Part shown: one piece after another, positions 33,100-43,604 of the stretch | Position numbering within the stretch: the first letter of the stretch is position 1 | How the letters are laid out: each line of letters begins with the position of its first letter | Assembly (NCBI RefSeq): GCF_001761485.1 | Contig: NC_090772.1 | Location: 3,302,277-3,366,276 of the forward strand | Direction of reading: 5' to 3' | From: Yarrowia lipolytica | Taxonomy: Eukaryota > Ascomycota > Dipodascomycetes > Dipodascales | DNA: 64,000 nucleotides | The notes under the pieces: model-generated | The model's input: only the letters and a program-made list of their open reading frames with translations | What the model was told of the DNA's origin: nothing | The model's database searches: none | Position numbers and translations under genes: made by a program

Positions 33100-33204
33100 G
33101 GCGTGCCATACATACAACCTGCAGTTCGAGCCTTGCGACAATGTGGGACAAAGTTCACAGTATACAGTAAGTTGGCAACAGCCCTCAATAACCCACCACA
33201 CACT
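33100..33204. promoter_or_regulatory. Very short bidirectional promoter, kinase / TBC-GAP
   Basis: Only 105 bp separate the two start codons, so both promoters overlap or extend into the neighbouring coding region. Confidence 0.5.
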
Positions 33205-34578
33205 ATGGACTTCACCTCGGTAACAGAAAGCTGGGTAGACGGCCAAATTGGTGCGTCTGTCTACGACTACGGCGACAGCGAACCCCTCACAGACGACCTG
33301 CGCTCCTCCAAACAAAAGGCTGTCGAAGCAGCATATAGCCTGGGCGACCTGTCTCTCCTCAAACTACTGGCACAGTCAAAGGGCGGTCTGCTCAACTCCA
33401 AGCTTCGAAAACAAACCTGGCCATTGCTTTTGAGTGAGGCATCGGTAACAGGAAGCGATCCCCCAGAAGACCCGCACCCTGACGAGACACAAGTGCAACT
33501 CGACATCGACCGAAGTTTCGTCTACTATCCGAAGTTTGAGGACGATGAGAAATGCGCCGAAGCCCGTCAGAATCTGTCGAAAGTCATTGTCACGGTGCTC
33601 AGACGCAACCCCCAGCTACGGTACTATCAGGGGTACCACGACATTGCCCAGGTAGTGTACCTGGTCATGGAAGACGTGCACCAGTCCATCCAGGTGCTGG
33701 AGAAGATCTCGCTCATCTACCTCAGAGACTTTATGCTGCCCTCCATGGGTTACACCCTTGACCACTTGGAATTCATTCCCTCGCTGGTCACAGAGCTTGA
33801 CTCTCATACTGGCGATCAAATCAAAGAGGTGAGACCGGTGTACGGTATCTCGTCAGTGCTGACCTGGTTTGCCCACGACATTCCCGAATTTGACACCGTC
33901 TGTCTCTTGTTTGATTTCATTCTAGCTTCTGGGACCATGGCAACGCCTCTGTTTATTTATGCATCCTTAACGTCTTTAAGATCGGATGAACTCAGCAACC
34001 TGGACCCAGAAGACATAGACATCATCAACTGTGTTCTAAACACCTTTCCCAAGACAGAACAGGAAACCGTGTCTCGATGTATCCAAAAAGCCCAGAAACT
34101 AGCGTCAAAAACCATGCTGGAAAATTATCCGGCCTGGCATAAACTGTCAAACTACTCTGTATTGAAGACGACAGCTGCGCAATCGCCCCAGGCTGAATCT
34201 CCGTCAGAGTCCATTCTGTCGTCTAACAGCATGTCTTCTTCCGCTACAGCACCCTCGCTGATTAGCTCATACCTCTCGTTACAAATTAAGGAGTCCGAAG
34301 TGCGGGAGGAAAACGAACGTTTGGCCCGCCAGAAACTCATTGACAAGCGCAACCAGCAGCGGGAACAGAACAAGCTTTCTAAGAAAAACTCGTCGTCGTC
34401 CATTTCCATCCGACGTATCTTCTTCTTCTCTCTGTGTATCGGACTCACCAGTGTCATTCTGGCCATATTCATTTCCCCCAAGGACAGCCGGTCGTATCTC
34501 ACCAGACATTTTGAGGCTGGAATCCAAGGATCCCTCCAGCTCCTACACCGAATTGCTACTGGTCAGCATTCGTTTTAA
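33205..34578 (+). CDS. GYP8: TBC-domain Rab GTPase-activating protein with C-terminal membrane anchor (Gyp8/TBC1D20-like)
   Basis: 457 residues from the ATG at 33205 (MDFTSVTESWVDGQ); upstream open frame belongs to the other strand's gene. TBC motifs: QLDIDRSFVYYP carries the arginine finger, and RYYQGYHDIAQV the glutamine finger. A single C-terminal hydrophobic segment (IFFFSLCIGLTSVILAIFIS) follows a charged coiled-coil-like stretch (ESEVREENERLARQKLIDKRNQQ), giving a tail-anchored protein. Human TBC1D20 and yeast Gyp8 share this layout and act on Rab1/Ypt1 at the ER-Golgi interface; that role is inferred. The gene runs tail-to-tail with CHS3, with about 80 bp between stops. Confidence 0.83.
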   Translation: MDFTSVTESWVDGQIGASVYDYGDSEPLTDDLRSSKQKAVEAAYSLGDLSLLKLLAQSKGGLLNSKLRKQTWPLLLSEASVTGSDPPEDPHPDETQVQLDIDRSFVYYPKFEDDEKCAEARQNLSKVIVTVLRRNPQLRYYQGYHDIAQVVYLVMEDVHQSIQVLEKISLIYLRDFMLPSMGYTLDHLEFIPSLVTELDSHTGDQIKEVRPVYGISSVLTWFAHDIPEFDTVCLLFDFILASGTMATPLFIYASLTSLRSDELSNLDPEDIDIINCVLNTFPKTEQETVSRCIQKAQKLASKTMLENYPAWHKLSNYSVLKTTAAQSPQAESPSESILSSNSMSSSATAPSLISSYLSLQIKESEVREENERLARQKLIDKRNQQREQNKLSKKNSSSSISIRRIFFFSLCIGLTSVILAIFISPKDSRSYLTRHFEAGIQGSLQLLHRIATGQHSF

Positions 34579-34660
34579 TTTATTGCAATACAGATTCTAG
34601 CTACACATCGTTAACACGGTAATTTTATCATGATTATATATATGCTTTTGGCTTGACGCC

Positions 34661-37600
34661 TTAAAGTACTTCGTGGCCTTGAGCAACGTTGTAGTCACTG
34701 GCTCCGGCAACCGAGTCCGAGTAGACATGAGAAGAGCCCTGGGGTCTAAGAGCAGGGGAAGAGTTAGCAGAAAATCCTTGGTGGTTGTAAGAAGGCATGT
34801 GAGGATCGCTCATCCACGCGTTCTGGGGAGGCAGTGGCACGTAGCGTCGCTTGTCCATTTCAAAGTCTCTCCATCGCTTCATGACAATCTGAGACGAGTC
34901 AAATTCACCATCCTCCTCGTCGTGGCCTCCAGAGCCCTTCTTTTCACCAGCAACCTGTCGAGTGTCACCCCAGGAGAAATCATCAAACTTCCAGTATGCG
35001 TAGACGGGGAGCACAAAGTTCCAAATGGGAAGAGATAGCAGGTAGATGAACATCCACACGACGTATGACCATCGAGATGCTGTGATGATAATGAGAAGAC
35101 CCGGCAGACCCAAAATCAGAGCCAGCAGAACCAGCGACATGACAGGCGTAGGTTTTCTCACAATGGCAATAATGACAACGTAGATGGTGAACGAGATGGC
35201 GGCGGGAAGAATCAGGGTACCAACAAGCTCGATGAAGACAACAAACTGCATGGAAATACAGAAGACACCACATAGATCCTTGACCAGCACCAGCTCCATC
35301 AGGTTATGCACAGTGGAGTTAATCCATCGTCTTCGCTGAGACAGCAAAACAGAAAACTTGTCGGGAACAATGGTCTTGCAGACAGCCTTGGACACAAACA
35401 CCTGTTTTCGCGTGGGGAAGGTCTTGAGCATGAGGGAGGTCAGGTATCGATCTTCTCCGAGAAGCAACAGGTTCTTCTTATGCAGAGTGTCAATCACGTT
35501 GTCAGCGTATCGCTCGACGATATCAGGGTTGGCAAGAATGGGCACCCAGTAGCCGTCTCCGCCCTTGGGAGCCTTGATTCGGTACATGGAGAAACAACCA
35601 GGCAGACAAGTGACACCACCAAAGACGGACTCAAAGGCCTTAGCCTGGTGATGAGAAATGTAGTATTCAAACACCTGGATCGCAGTGACCCAAGAGTCTC
35701 GCTTGTTGGCAATCTTGGTTTCTCCACATAGTCCCATAATCTCGGGATCCTTGACCATCTCAGCCACCATGTGGGTCAGAGAGTCAGGGAACACCTTAGT
35801 ATCGGCATCCACCATGAGAATGATTTCATAAAAGTCGGGAAGAATACCAGTCACTCGCCAGATACCGTTGAACATCTCGTGCTCCAGCTCGGTCATTCGC
35901 TCGTCGAACATGACACGCTGCAAGAACGACATGAGAATGATCTGGGAGTCTCGCTTACCTCGGTTACCAGGCTTGGCCTCGTTGGCCTCAGCAGGCGTAC
36001 CGCACTTGACAATAGTCACAACGGGGACTCGCTGCTGCTTCTCAGGTGGAACTGTGGCATCATCGTAGGCGTAGAAACCAGAGTAGACCTTGGCCATGTT
36101 ATGACGCTTTGTACCAGAAGAAGTAGATACGTAAGAGAAGGGTCTCACCTGGTCTTCGGGGATAGGCATATCACACATCATACTTAGACAAATGTCAGGG
36201 GTAGACATGTCGTTACCGGAACCCTTAATAATACCATCGGCAATGATAACAATGAGTTTATGGGAGTTAGGGTAGTCGGTTGTGGTGATAGAGTCAAGGG
36301 TGGTTCTCAGACCGTCAATCGACTCGGAGTATGCAGTCACCAGACACATGGTGTGGGCGAGAGGGTAGTTGAACGGTTGGTAGTCGATGGGGGGCTGGGG
36401 CACAACGTTGACGGTGGGCGCCTCGTAGGGCTGAGATCCAGAGTCGTAATCGTAGACAACACCGCCAACATCAGTGTTGGAGTCGATCGCAGCGGAGTTT
36501 CGAGAGTAGACGGAAGGAGCAGTTCCACTCTCACCAACCTGGGTCACCATTGTGCTCATTCGCTTGTTCTTATTGTCGTGCTGGTTGAATCGGTGCTTGA
36601 TGAGGCCACGGAAGGGAGTGGCACTGGACTTAGGCTGGTCTCGGTCCACTCGCTTGATGGGAGCCTGGCTGTAAATGTTCTCGGACCAGTCCTCAATCTC
36701 GTTCTCTCGCTGGTTCATCTGCTTGTTGTCAATGGGGAAAGCTCCCTGCTTGGCAGAAATGGCCCACTTGTAGTAGATAGCAAATAGGAACTTGACGGCG
36801 ACAATGGAGATAATGAAAACCAGAGATACATACAGAACAACCTGGGAAGCCAGACATCCAATCTGCTCGGTATCAATGTATCCAACCTTGGCAATCTCTT
36901 GCAGACATCGGGCAGCCTGTCGATCAGGACCGTTGGCCATATTACGAGAGATATCAGTACCCTTGATGGAATCGTCATCTCGCAGAGTGTCAAAGATCTC
37001 GGGGTAGTTGAGGTCGTCCTTAAGAATGAAGTTGACCATGTTCAGGTCAATGACAGCTCCGTTGAACACAGCCAGGTTTCGAGTAGAGTTCTTGATATCG
37101 TCCCAGGTGAAGTAGACCTCACCGGCATCAACCAGCTGGTGGTAGTAGACGTTTCGAGCGGTGGTGGAAGTGTGGCATGCGTAGCCGGGGTAGAACTGCT
37201 CAGTAGTGTTGGGTTGGGAAGATCCGTCCTGGTTGAGCAGCTGGCAGGGCATATACCAGGCAACGCTGTCGCCGTTGTAGGGAATTTTACAGTCGGGCTT
37301 GGGGGTGATTAGACCCTTGCAGTGGTTGTTGACGTTCTGGAACAGCAAAGAACCGTCCATGGATCCAGCATTAACAGGAGGGTACATGAAGTTACCGCCA
37401 GTAGGAACCTCGACTGTGGGAGGGTGGTTCATAGAGGTAAAGTCGTATTGCTTACCATTAATGATGAGGTTTCCAGAGTTGACTTCTCCGTTTCGCACTC
37501 GGGTGATGGAACTGGAACAAACTGTGATGGTGAAGCCGAAAGTCAGGTATGCAACAAAGGCGGCAATGTAAAGAATAACAGTGATGAGGCCAATCTTTTC

Positions 37601-38362
37601 TCGCCAGGCGTCCTGTCGGGCTTTTTGGGGCATGCCAAACATCTTGAGCACAGGAGCGGGGGCCCAGAAGGTAACAATCTGACAGTAGGTCATCCACAGC
37701 GAAATCTGCTTGGGTTGGGTGCCCATTCGTCGCTTGACGGAGTTGTGTCGCTTCAGTGTTCCTCCTCCACGGCTGAGCTGAACCTTTTCGTTGACAGGTG
37801 GGTCGATGATGGGCGGTTGGGTGTCGGCAGCCTGTTCTTCTGATGAGGAGATTTCGTCCGACTTTCGCACGTAGGCCTCGGTTTGGACCTCGTCATTGAG
37901 ACCATAGACCTGACGGCCCGAGTAGGCGTAAGGGTCCTCCTCTCCCTCTCTGTATGATTCCTCGTTTTCCTCCTCTAGCACCTCCTGGTTCACGGCGTTG
38001 TCGTAGGGCTGATCGTATCCCTGACCAGGCTGGATCTCGCCAGTCTCGCGCATGTAGTGCTCCTCGAGAATAGGGTCATTTCCGGTGGAACTGGGAAGCA
38101 CGTTGATTCTGCTTTGCTGCTGGGCGGCCAGCTGCGAGTAGTGATAAGTTCGCGAGTCGGGGTCGAGTCGAGCTCGGTCAGGTCGAATGAGAGACTTCTT
38201 TCGTCCAATGTCGGGGGAGAACGAGCCGTCGCCTCTGTGTTCACTGGGGACACTGCCAGATGTGTCCTGGGGGCCAGTGTTGGGCTCACCCGTCTCCGAG
38301 TTGAATCCGAATTTGTTGTACGAATCCACTGTGTTAGTCATGTGTTTGCTGTTGGACCACAC
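34661..38362 (-). CDS. CHS3: Chitin synthase, class IV (Chs3-type)
   Basis: 1233 residues (an ATG 7 codons in, at 38341, is an alternative). A long polar cytosolic N-terminus (about 240 residues) precedes the first membrane segment (GLITVILYIAAFVAYLTFGF); a second lies near 505-530 (VLYVSLVFIISIVAVKFLFAI). The glycosyltransferase-2 core then shows IILMVDADTK near residue 849, GLCGETKI, LPGCFSMYR, GEDRYLT near 967 and the chitin-synthase hallmark QRRRWINST near 1008, followed by about four C-terminal membrane spans. It polymerises UDP-GlcNAc into chitin at the plasma membrane, for bud-neck ring and lateral-wall chitin as in yeast Chs3. Size and the NSTVHNLMELVLVKDLCG block indicate class IV. 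Confidence 0.95.
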   Translation of the reverse strand: MWSNSKHMTNTVDSYNKFGFNSETGEPNTGPQDTSGSVPSEHRGDGSFSPDIGRKKSLIRPDRARLDPDSRTYHYSQLAAQQQSRINVLPSSTGNDPILEEHYMRETGEIQPGQGYDQPYDNAVNQEVLEEENEESYREGEEDPYAYSGRQVYGLNDEVQTEAYVRKSDEISSSEEQAADTQPPIIDPPVNEKVQLSRGGGTLKRHNSVKRRMGTQPKQISLWMTYCQIVTFWAPAPVLKMFGMPQKARQDAWREKIGLITVILYIAAFVAYLTFGFTITVCSSSITRVRNGEVNSGNLIINGKQYDFTSMNHPPTVEVPTGGNFMYPPVNAGSMDGSLLFQNVNNHCKGLITPKPDCKIPYNGDSVAWYMPCQLLNQDGSSQPNTTEQFYPGYACHTSTTARNVYYHQLVDAGEVYFTWDDIKNSTRNLAVFNGAVIDLNMVNFILKDDLNYPEIFDTLRDDDSIKGTDISRNMANGPDRQAARCLQEIAKVGYIDTEQIGCLASQVVLYVSLVFIISIVAVKFLFAIYYKWAISAKQGAFPIDNKQMNQRENEIEDWSENIYSQAPIKRVDRDQPKSSATPFRGLIKHRFNQHDNKNKRMSTMVTQVGESGTAPSVYSRNSAAIDSNTDVGGVVYDYDSGSQPYEAPTVNVVPQPPIDYQPFNYPLAHTMCLVTAYSESIDGLRTTLDSITTTDYPNSHKLIVIIADGIIKGSGNDMSTPDICLSMMCDMPIPEDQVRPFSYVSTSSGTKRHNMAKVYSGFYAYDDATVPPEKQQRVPVVTIVKCGTPAEANEAKPGNRGKRDSQIILMSFLQRVMFDERMTELEHEMFNGIWRVTGILPDFYEIILMVDADTKVFPDSLTHMVAEMVKDPEIMGLCGETKIANKRDSWVTAIQVFEYYISHHQAKAFESVFGGVTCLPGCFSMYRIKAPKGGDGYWVPILANPDIVERYADNVIDTLHKKNLLLLGEDRYLTSLMLKTFPTRKQVFVSKAVCKTIVPDKFSVLLSQRRRWINSTVHNLMELVLVKDLCGVFCISMQFVVFIELVGTLILPAAISFTIYVVIIAIVRKPTPVMSLVLLALILGLPGLLIIITASRWSYVVWMFIYLLSLPIWNFVLPVYAYWKFDDFSWGDTRQVAGEKKGSGGHDEEDGEFDSSQIVMKRWRDFEMDKRRYVPLPPQNAWMSDPHMPSYNHQGFSANSSPALRPQGSSHVYSDSVAGASDYNVAQGHEVL

Positions 38363-39581
38363 GTCAGGGGAGGGGGTGTAATGAAAGAAAGAAAAGAAAA
38401 AAAAAACGTGGTCTTGTGGGGAACAGAACGCGTAACGCAGGTCCAGTCGTGGGCCGCGTACTCACTTCTTGTGATTGCTCCGCGCGCTTGAACAATTTAG
38501 TCGAAATGTACTCACTTTGTGAAGCTCAGGTGCAATATCCAGCTACTGTACTGTAGTAAAGTAAGGATTTCGATGTTCGAAGGTTTCTGTTTTTCCTTGG
38601 ACTGCGTTCCAAAAATATACAAACTTAAAATTTTGAGCTGTATGGGCACCTACAAAGTAGTCTTATTATGGCGAAGGGTAAACCCCAGGAGGCTAAAAAA
38701 AAAGTACACCAATGTTTGAGTCATAAAGCAGGTACAGTATTTCCGGCGCAGAAACAAATGACAGATTTCGGTTCTTTGTCGCTTTTTCGCCTCCAGCGGA
38801 CTCGTCATCGACAATAGTCCCTGCAATGCACCACGTGAGGCGGCTATAAATAGACGACTTTTTAGCTAAGGGGTTAACTTTGACTTCGCTACCGACACGC
38901 GTCGGTGGCTGGTTTGTGTGCAGGTCAACTGTGTCTCAATTTTATGGTCACCGCTGTTGGGAGCAACCTATAAAAAGCCGACGCATTAATAAGCGTCTGG
39001 GGATGAAGGCGCAAATGAGGTAGACAGCAATAATACTTGAATATGATCGGGTAAATAGGATAAAAGCAGAGGCGAATCGCGCTTTTCTCCAATAATATTT
39101 ATTGTTAGGGCAACATTTCGTCCACTCAATATACACTGATGACGTCATCTACAGTATTGGTGGACAAGGCAATTTTACCAGGACGATAATTAATTACAGT
39201 AATCTTGCTGCCATAAACGGATATGCCCAAAACGCCTGTTTCATGACCCTGTTGGGTGCACACAGCCCTCAGTAGCTGCAATGTATTTCCCTACTGTAGA
39301 ATAAAAAAAATACCATATACCCGCGAAAGGTTGCGTGTTAAGCCACATTTCTGTTGATGCAAATCTATCACTAAGCGACGGTATGTATGAGCTGTACAGT
39401 ATGTAAGGTATGTACTATTACAAAGCCATTCAGATGTCAGGATGGGGTATGGATTGATGCGTAAATACAATGACCAAAAGGGATGCACCTTCGAAGGTAC
39501 ACAAGAATATCAAATCAGTAGGGAGTAAGGCGTCAGCAAGAGTTCTGTACGCTAATGCAAATAAATAGAGTGGTTCGGCGC
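38363..39581. other. Intergenic region CHS3 - Atos gene
   Basis: About 1.2 kb. It holds a purine tract just upstream of CHS3, a CACGTG box at 38832-38837, two plus-strand TATA-like boxes (38845-38852 and 38969-38976), an imperfect palindrome at 38891-38906 and a 5-bp stem with an 8-nt loop at 38980-38997. No ORF follows these plus-strand signals. Confidence 0.5.
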
Positions 39582-40499
39582 TCATTGTGAACATGCTGGT
39601 GTCTCAGACACCTTGGACCATCCGCCCATCATCTCCTCAATCACCATGTTGTCCTTTGATCTCCCGAGGCCTAGGTAGTGCTTGGTGAAATCGTTATTGT
39701 CCTTGGAAGGCTCCTGAGAAGTTAAGGTCGTGTCGTTCATTGCACCACCGTTCAACACTCGGTTCTGGAACACCAGACGAATGTCCCCGCAAAGATACAG
39801 CTTGTCATTGTCCAGACGAACGATAGGAATGTGTGCAGCATGGACTAGGGTGCCTTTGGAGCCAGGGGTGCTCGATGCAGAATAGACCTTTTGCCGAATA
39901 AATGTTCGGGTGCCGCTGGGCATTTCAGCAACGTTGTAGGGTATCAGAAAGAGCTTGACTGCTGTCTTTTGCAGGTTGGATACCACCACTTGGAGCTGGC
40001 CCACGGGAGGTATCCGGTATCCTGGAAACGTTTTGACTCTGGTCCTTTCACTGGGCTCTCCTTGTGTCGTTTTTCGTTTCTCTCTCCTGGCAAACCGGGC
40101 CTGGTAGTACTCTGTTAGAGAAATTATGCCCACGTAGGGGCTTCCTGTGGCTGAGACGAGCGAGCTGGTGTTTGCAATGTCTTCCCAGACCACAAAGCCA
40201 GCGTTGAAGGACATATTGATCTGCTTGGGACATCGCAGCAGCTTGTTGCAGCCCCCTTTACCAAGAACTCCAATACCTGCATGGAAAGGGACTGTTTTTG
40301 ATGTCGAAGCAGACATCCTGCCTGACAGTAGCGACTCCTCATAAGAGCCCACTAGCGACTGGTGGCCCAGCGACGTTCTGCGAGAGGGGGTGGTCTTTGT
40401 GGGTGTGGGTGGATGTGACTCATCTTTGGTCGTCTCTTTTTCTTCGTCGTCAAAAACGCTCTCGTAGTTGACGTTTGCAGGTCTGTGGGGGTCAGGCAT
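39582..40499 (-). CDS. Atos-family (FAM214/DUF4210-type) conserved protein
   Basis: 305 residues. Two conserved Atos blocks are visible: the N-terminal one LVGSYEESLLSGRMS followed by FNAGFVVWED and SPYVGIISL, and the C-terminal one FPGYRIPPVGQLQVVVSNLQKTAVKLF, SGTRTFIRQKVYS and LYLCGDIRLVFQNRVL. These match metazoan ATOS/FAM214 proteins (nuclear transcriptional regulators) and fungal relatives annotated for chromosome segregation in meiosis. A proline-rich stretch (HPPTPTKTTPSRR) precedes the first block. The molecular function in yeasts is not established. An overlapping upstream ORF in another frame begins 137 bp before its start (see findings). Confidence 0.8.
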   Translation of the reverse strand: MPDPHRPANVNYESVFDDEEKETTKDESHPPTPTKTTPSRRTSLGHQSLVGSYEESLLSGRMSASTSKTVPFHAGIGVLGKGGCNKLLRCPKQINMSFNAGFVVWEDIANTSSLVSATGSPYVGIISLTEYYQARFARREKRKTTQGEPSERTRVKTFPGYRIPPVGQLQVVVSNLQKTAVKLFLIPYNVAEMPSGTRTFIRQKVYSASSTPGSKGTLVHAAHIPIVRLDNDKLYLCGDIRLVFQNRVLNGGAMNDTTLTSQEPSKDNNDFTKHYLGLGRSKDNMVIEEMMGGWSKVSETPACSQ

Positions 40500-41422
40500 T
40501 GTCGTAACGAGGACCTGCGACGCACCTGGAACTGTCTCTGTGATAACTCAGGAGACGGGGTTTTTGTTGGGGGAAAGTAAGGATGGGGCTCCTTTATAGA
40601 CGACCTCCTAACCTCGTCTAGTGTGTATCCCATCACCGAGCCGTAGTAGTATCTGTGTAGTGGGCCTGCAACTCGTTGCTTATATAGTGTGGTGAATGGA
40701 GAATGAAGAAAAGGAGGGTTGTGGGGAGTGGGACAAATTTACAGTACATATGGTAACCTGTATCACTGGAGCTGCGGTTGTTATCACGAGCTTAAAAAGG
40801 TTAAAGTTGTGGTATAGAGAGATCTGCTTCCGGTTAAAGGCAAGTCCTATGTACATACTGTACTCTTGTGTGACAGTGTGTGACAGTGTGACCAAGAGAA
40901 GCCGTTCCGGAAGGAGTGAAAACTTCGGCAACCACATTAGAGATTATCCCATTCATTTACCAGTAGCCATCGACTGTCCTGCATCTGACTAATATTATAC
41001 AGTAGCCACAGTATGTACTGTACGATGCAACTCCAAGCGATCGAAAGGAGGGGAGGTCTAATGATTCATGCTACTCGCACTTTTATCTTCTTGGTGGCGG
41101 TGGTACGAATGGAACTGTACGGCGTAGTGTAGCTCTAAAACTGTCTTATATTGATTTGTGAGGTTACAATATTGTGTGTGAGGTTATGAGTTGGTTTGAA
41201 TTGTGTCAGATATTATTGAAGGCAAAAATATATTTTACAGTATCAACCGCACTACAAGTACATTGGTACAGTTGTACTGGTACTCGTACGATTCAATACC
41301 TGGTTGTAACATACGACACTGCATAGGCATACAGGTGTTGCTACTCATTGCCTCTTCCATGTTTGTAACTCATTCGCGTGAAATACCATAAATGTCCATT
41401 TTAATCTATACAATATTCAAAA
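40500..41422. other. Intergenic region Atos gene - HMG gene
   Basis: 923 bp including the upstream region of the Atos-family gene (minus strand) and the 3' region of the HMG gene. It contains GTACATACTGTAC-like words and an AGTGTGTGAC duplication at about 40870. No additional gene was recognised. Confidence 0.45.
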
Positions 41423-42220
41423 TTAGTTGCTCTTCTTGGCCCGCTTCTTCTTGGGGGGCTCCTCAACCTCTTCCTCGTCCTCCTCGTCATCCTCGTCATC
41501 CTCTTCCTCCTCTTCCTCCTTTTTGTCGTTTTCTTCGAGATCTTCAGGGTTCTCAAGAGCGTCGGCGAACTCGTCTTCCTCCTCCTCACTGGAAGATTCG
41601 GTCCCTGCCTCAGCCTCGGGCTCGGGCTTCGCCTTGATTAGAGCAATCTTCTCCATGGGAACACCTGTGGTATTGTATAGGTAGGCGGCCTTATTGGTTC
41701 GGTACTCAGCCAGTCGCTCGAGGTACTGCTGTCTGTACTGGTCCTTTCGCTCCTCGGGCAGGTCGGCCCACATTTGGGTAACCTCCGCGGCCATTTGCGA
41801 GCTAGCAAGAGCAGAAAGACCCTTGGCTTTTCGCTCGGCCCGGATCACGGCCCGCTGGTCGGTCGAAAAGGCCAGAAACACGGTCATGGGCTTCTTAGGC
41901 ATGTTGGGGTCTCTTCGTGCTCGCTTGGGCTTTGTCTGCTGTTGCTGGTGGCTCTCGTTGAACTGTGTCATAATGCTGGAAAGATGTGGCAGGGAATCGG
42001 GGCTGAGCTCCTGGAGTCTAGCAATCTCATCTTCACTCATCTTGGTGACGTTGCCAATGATCTGCTGGTAATCGCTGTGGAAGTCCTTGAGGGCCCAGGC
42101 GACATTCTGAGAAGCGAGCTCCAGGGTTCTCGTGGCGGCAACAACCTGGTCCCGCTTGCCTTTGAGATAGCCGAGAGTCTGGTCGTCGAGATCAACACGG
42201 ATGAGTCTTGTCTTGGCCAT
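41423..42220 (-). CDS. NHP10: HMG-box DNA-binding protein, Nhp10-like
   Basis: 265 residues. A helical N-terminal region (about 1-105) precedes one HMG box at about 107-180: RDPNMPKKPMTVFLAFSTDQR, AAEVTQMWADLPEERKDQYRQQYLERLAEY. The C-terminus is a very acidic run of Glu/Asp ending in a basic KKKRAKKSN, a typical HMGB-like tail that tunes DNA binding. A single box with an N-terminal extension fits Nhp10 of the INO80 remodelling complex better than Nhp6; the orthology is inferred. The acidic tail is encoded by a CTCCTCGTC-type repeat on the plus strand, producing a false Ser-rich frame. Confidence 0.72.
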   Translation of the reverse strand: MAKTRLIRVDLDDQTLGYLKGKRDQVVAATRTLELASQNVAWALKDFHSDYQQIIGNVTKMSEDEIARLQELSPDSLPHLSSIMTQFNESHQQQQTKPKRARRDPNMPKKPMTVFLAFSTDQRAVIRAERKAKGLSALASSQMAAEVTQMWADLPEERKDQYRQQYLERLAEYRTNKAAYLYNTTGVPMEKIALIKAKPEPEAEAGTESSSEEEEDEFADALENPEDLEENDKKEEEEEEDDEDDEEDEEEVEEPPKKKRAKKSN

Positions 42221-43604
42221 GGCGTTCAGTTCGCGTTTAGGGTGAGAGAGAAAACAAGGCGTGTTGTTGGAAGGTTAGAAAATTTGTTGTGATTTTGAAG
42301 TGGGCTGTCAAAGAATGTGAACTAGCTTTAGTTGGGACGTTTACGCAGCCAATAAGCTCAGTTTTTTGGGTGAGCATAACATTAGTGCTGCGTAGCAGAA
42401 CATGTCGCGCTGGACAGCATGGACTTGAGAGAGCTAGAAGTGGCGTGGTGAAAAGGTGGAAATGTTTTTCCAGCGTTCCTGAGTTGGTTCAGATCTGCTG
42501 TTGCTCTTTTTCACCTATGTCATCCTCATAATGCGGCATTCAAGTATCGTACTTGAACTCGTAGTCTTCCTGTATAAGTACAGTATGTACTGTAGGGTAA
42601 CATGGGGAAACATCAACCTTGCAGCAGCCGGTACAGTACCGCTACTTGTACGCAATACATCTATCAGACGAGCTGTCCTTGTTTTGCCGTTTAATACACG
42701 CGAACGGGACGTGATGAGAGGATATAGGATCAAGGACATGTCTCGAGAGAGCTCTGCGGTACGCTAATCACTATGTTGCGTCCACGTGTCGATAGATGTC
42801 GTTCCGAAGAAGTGTCTTAATGTTCTCATATTGGTATATACTGTGCCGGGTATCGGTACCATGCGTGACGAAGTACTTGTATGTCAGGGACGGGCACCTA
42901 CTGTACTAGATCTTGTACTTCTTATCGATCGTCATCTCGTGTTCCGTATCGTTCTGCATCGGCCAAAAAAAATCCAGAGTGTGTGTTGACCCTTGCAGCA
43001 CGTGGTTGAGATGTGTATATCAAGTTCCCCAGAAAGTGAGCGGAGAAAGCGGAGATGCTCCCATCACAACCGAGCACAAACATCTATAACCGCGACCTGA
43101 GTGCTCATACAACTACCATAAAGTACCGAGAAATATAGGCAATTGTACAAATTGTCCACCTCCTTCACTTACATTACCGAACCATGGCCATATCACCAAA
43201 ATACCCCGAGTGCTAAAACACCTCCCTCCAAATGTTCTCTTACCTTCCACCGAAAACCGATCTTATTATCCCAACGCTTGTTGTGGCTTGACGCGCCGCA
43301 CCCGCTGGGCTTGCCATTTCGATACCAATCCAAGAGGAAAAGCTCATGAGAAACAATCGGAATATCACGAGAACGGCCTGGCGAACCAACAGGATATTTT
43401 TGAATATAATTACCCCTCGAATCTAGTCATATCTATGTCTACTGTAGACTTGGGCGGCATCATGATGTACATTATTTTAGCGTCTGGAACCCTAAAGTTC
43501 ACGTACAATCATGTGACAAACGAGGCTAAAAAATGTCAATTTCGTATATTAGTGTTATTACGTGGCTCACATTTCCGAATCATCTACCACCCCCCACCTA
43601 AAAA
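42221..43604. promoter_or_regulatory. Divergent upstream region HMG gene / eEF1B-gamma
   Basis: 1.38 kb between divergent start codons. It carries many GTACTGTA/TACTTGTA words, a CACGTG at about 42785, and just before the eEF1B-gamma gene a short in-frame upstream ORF (43533-43601). No other gene was found. Confidence 0.5.
43533..43601 (+). promoter_or_regulatory. Upstream ORF of 22 codons in front of eEF1B-gamma
   Basis: ATG at 43533, stop TAA at 43599-43601, in the same frame as the main ORF and separated from its ATG (43605) by a single AAA codon. Both starts share the identical 16-nt context CTAAAAAATGTCAATT, so uORF and protein both begin Met-Ser-Ile. Whether the transcript includes it is unknown. 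Confidence 0.5.
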
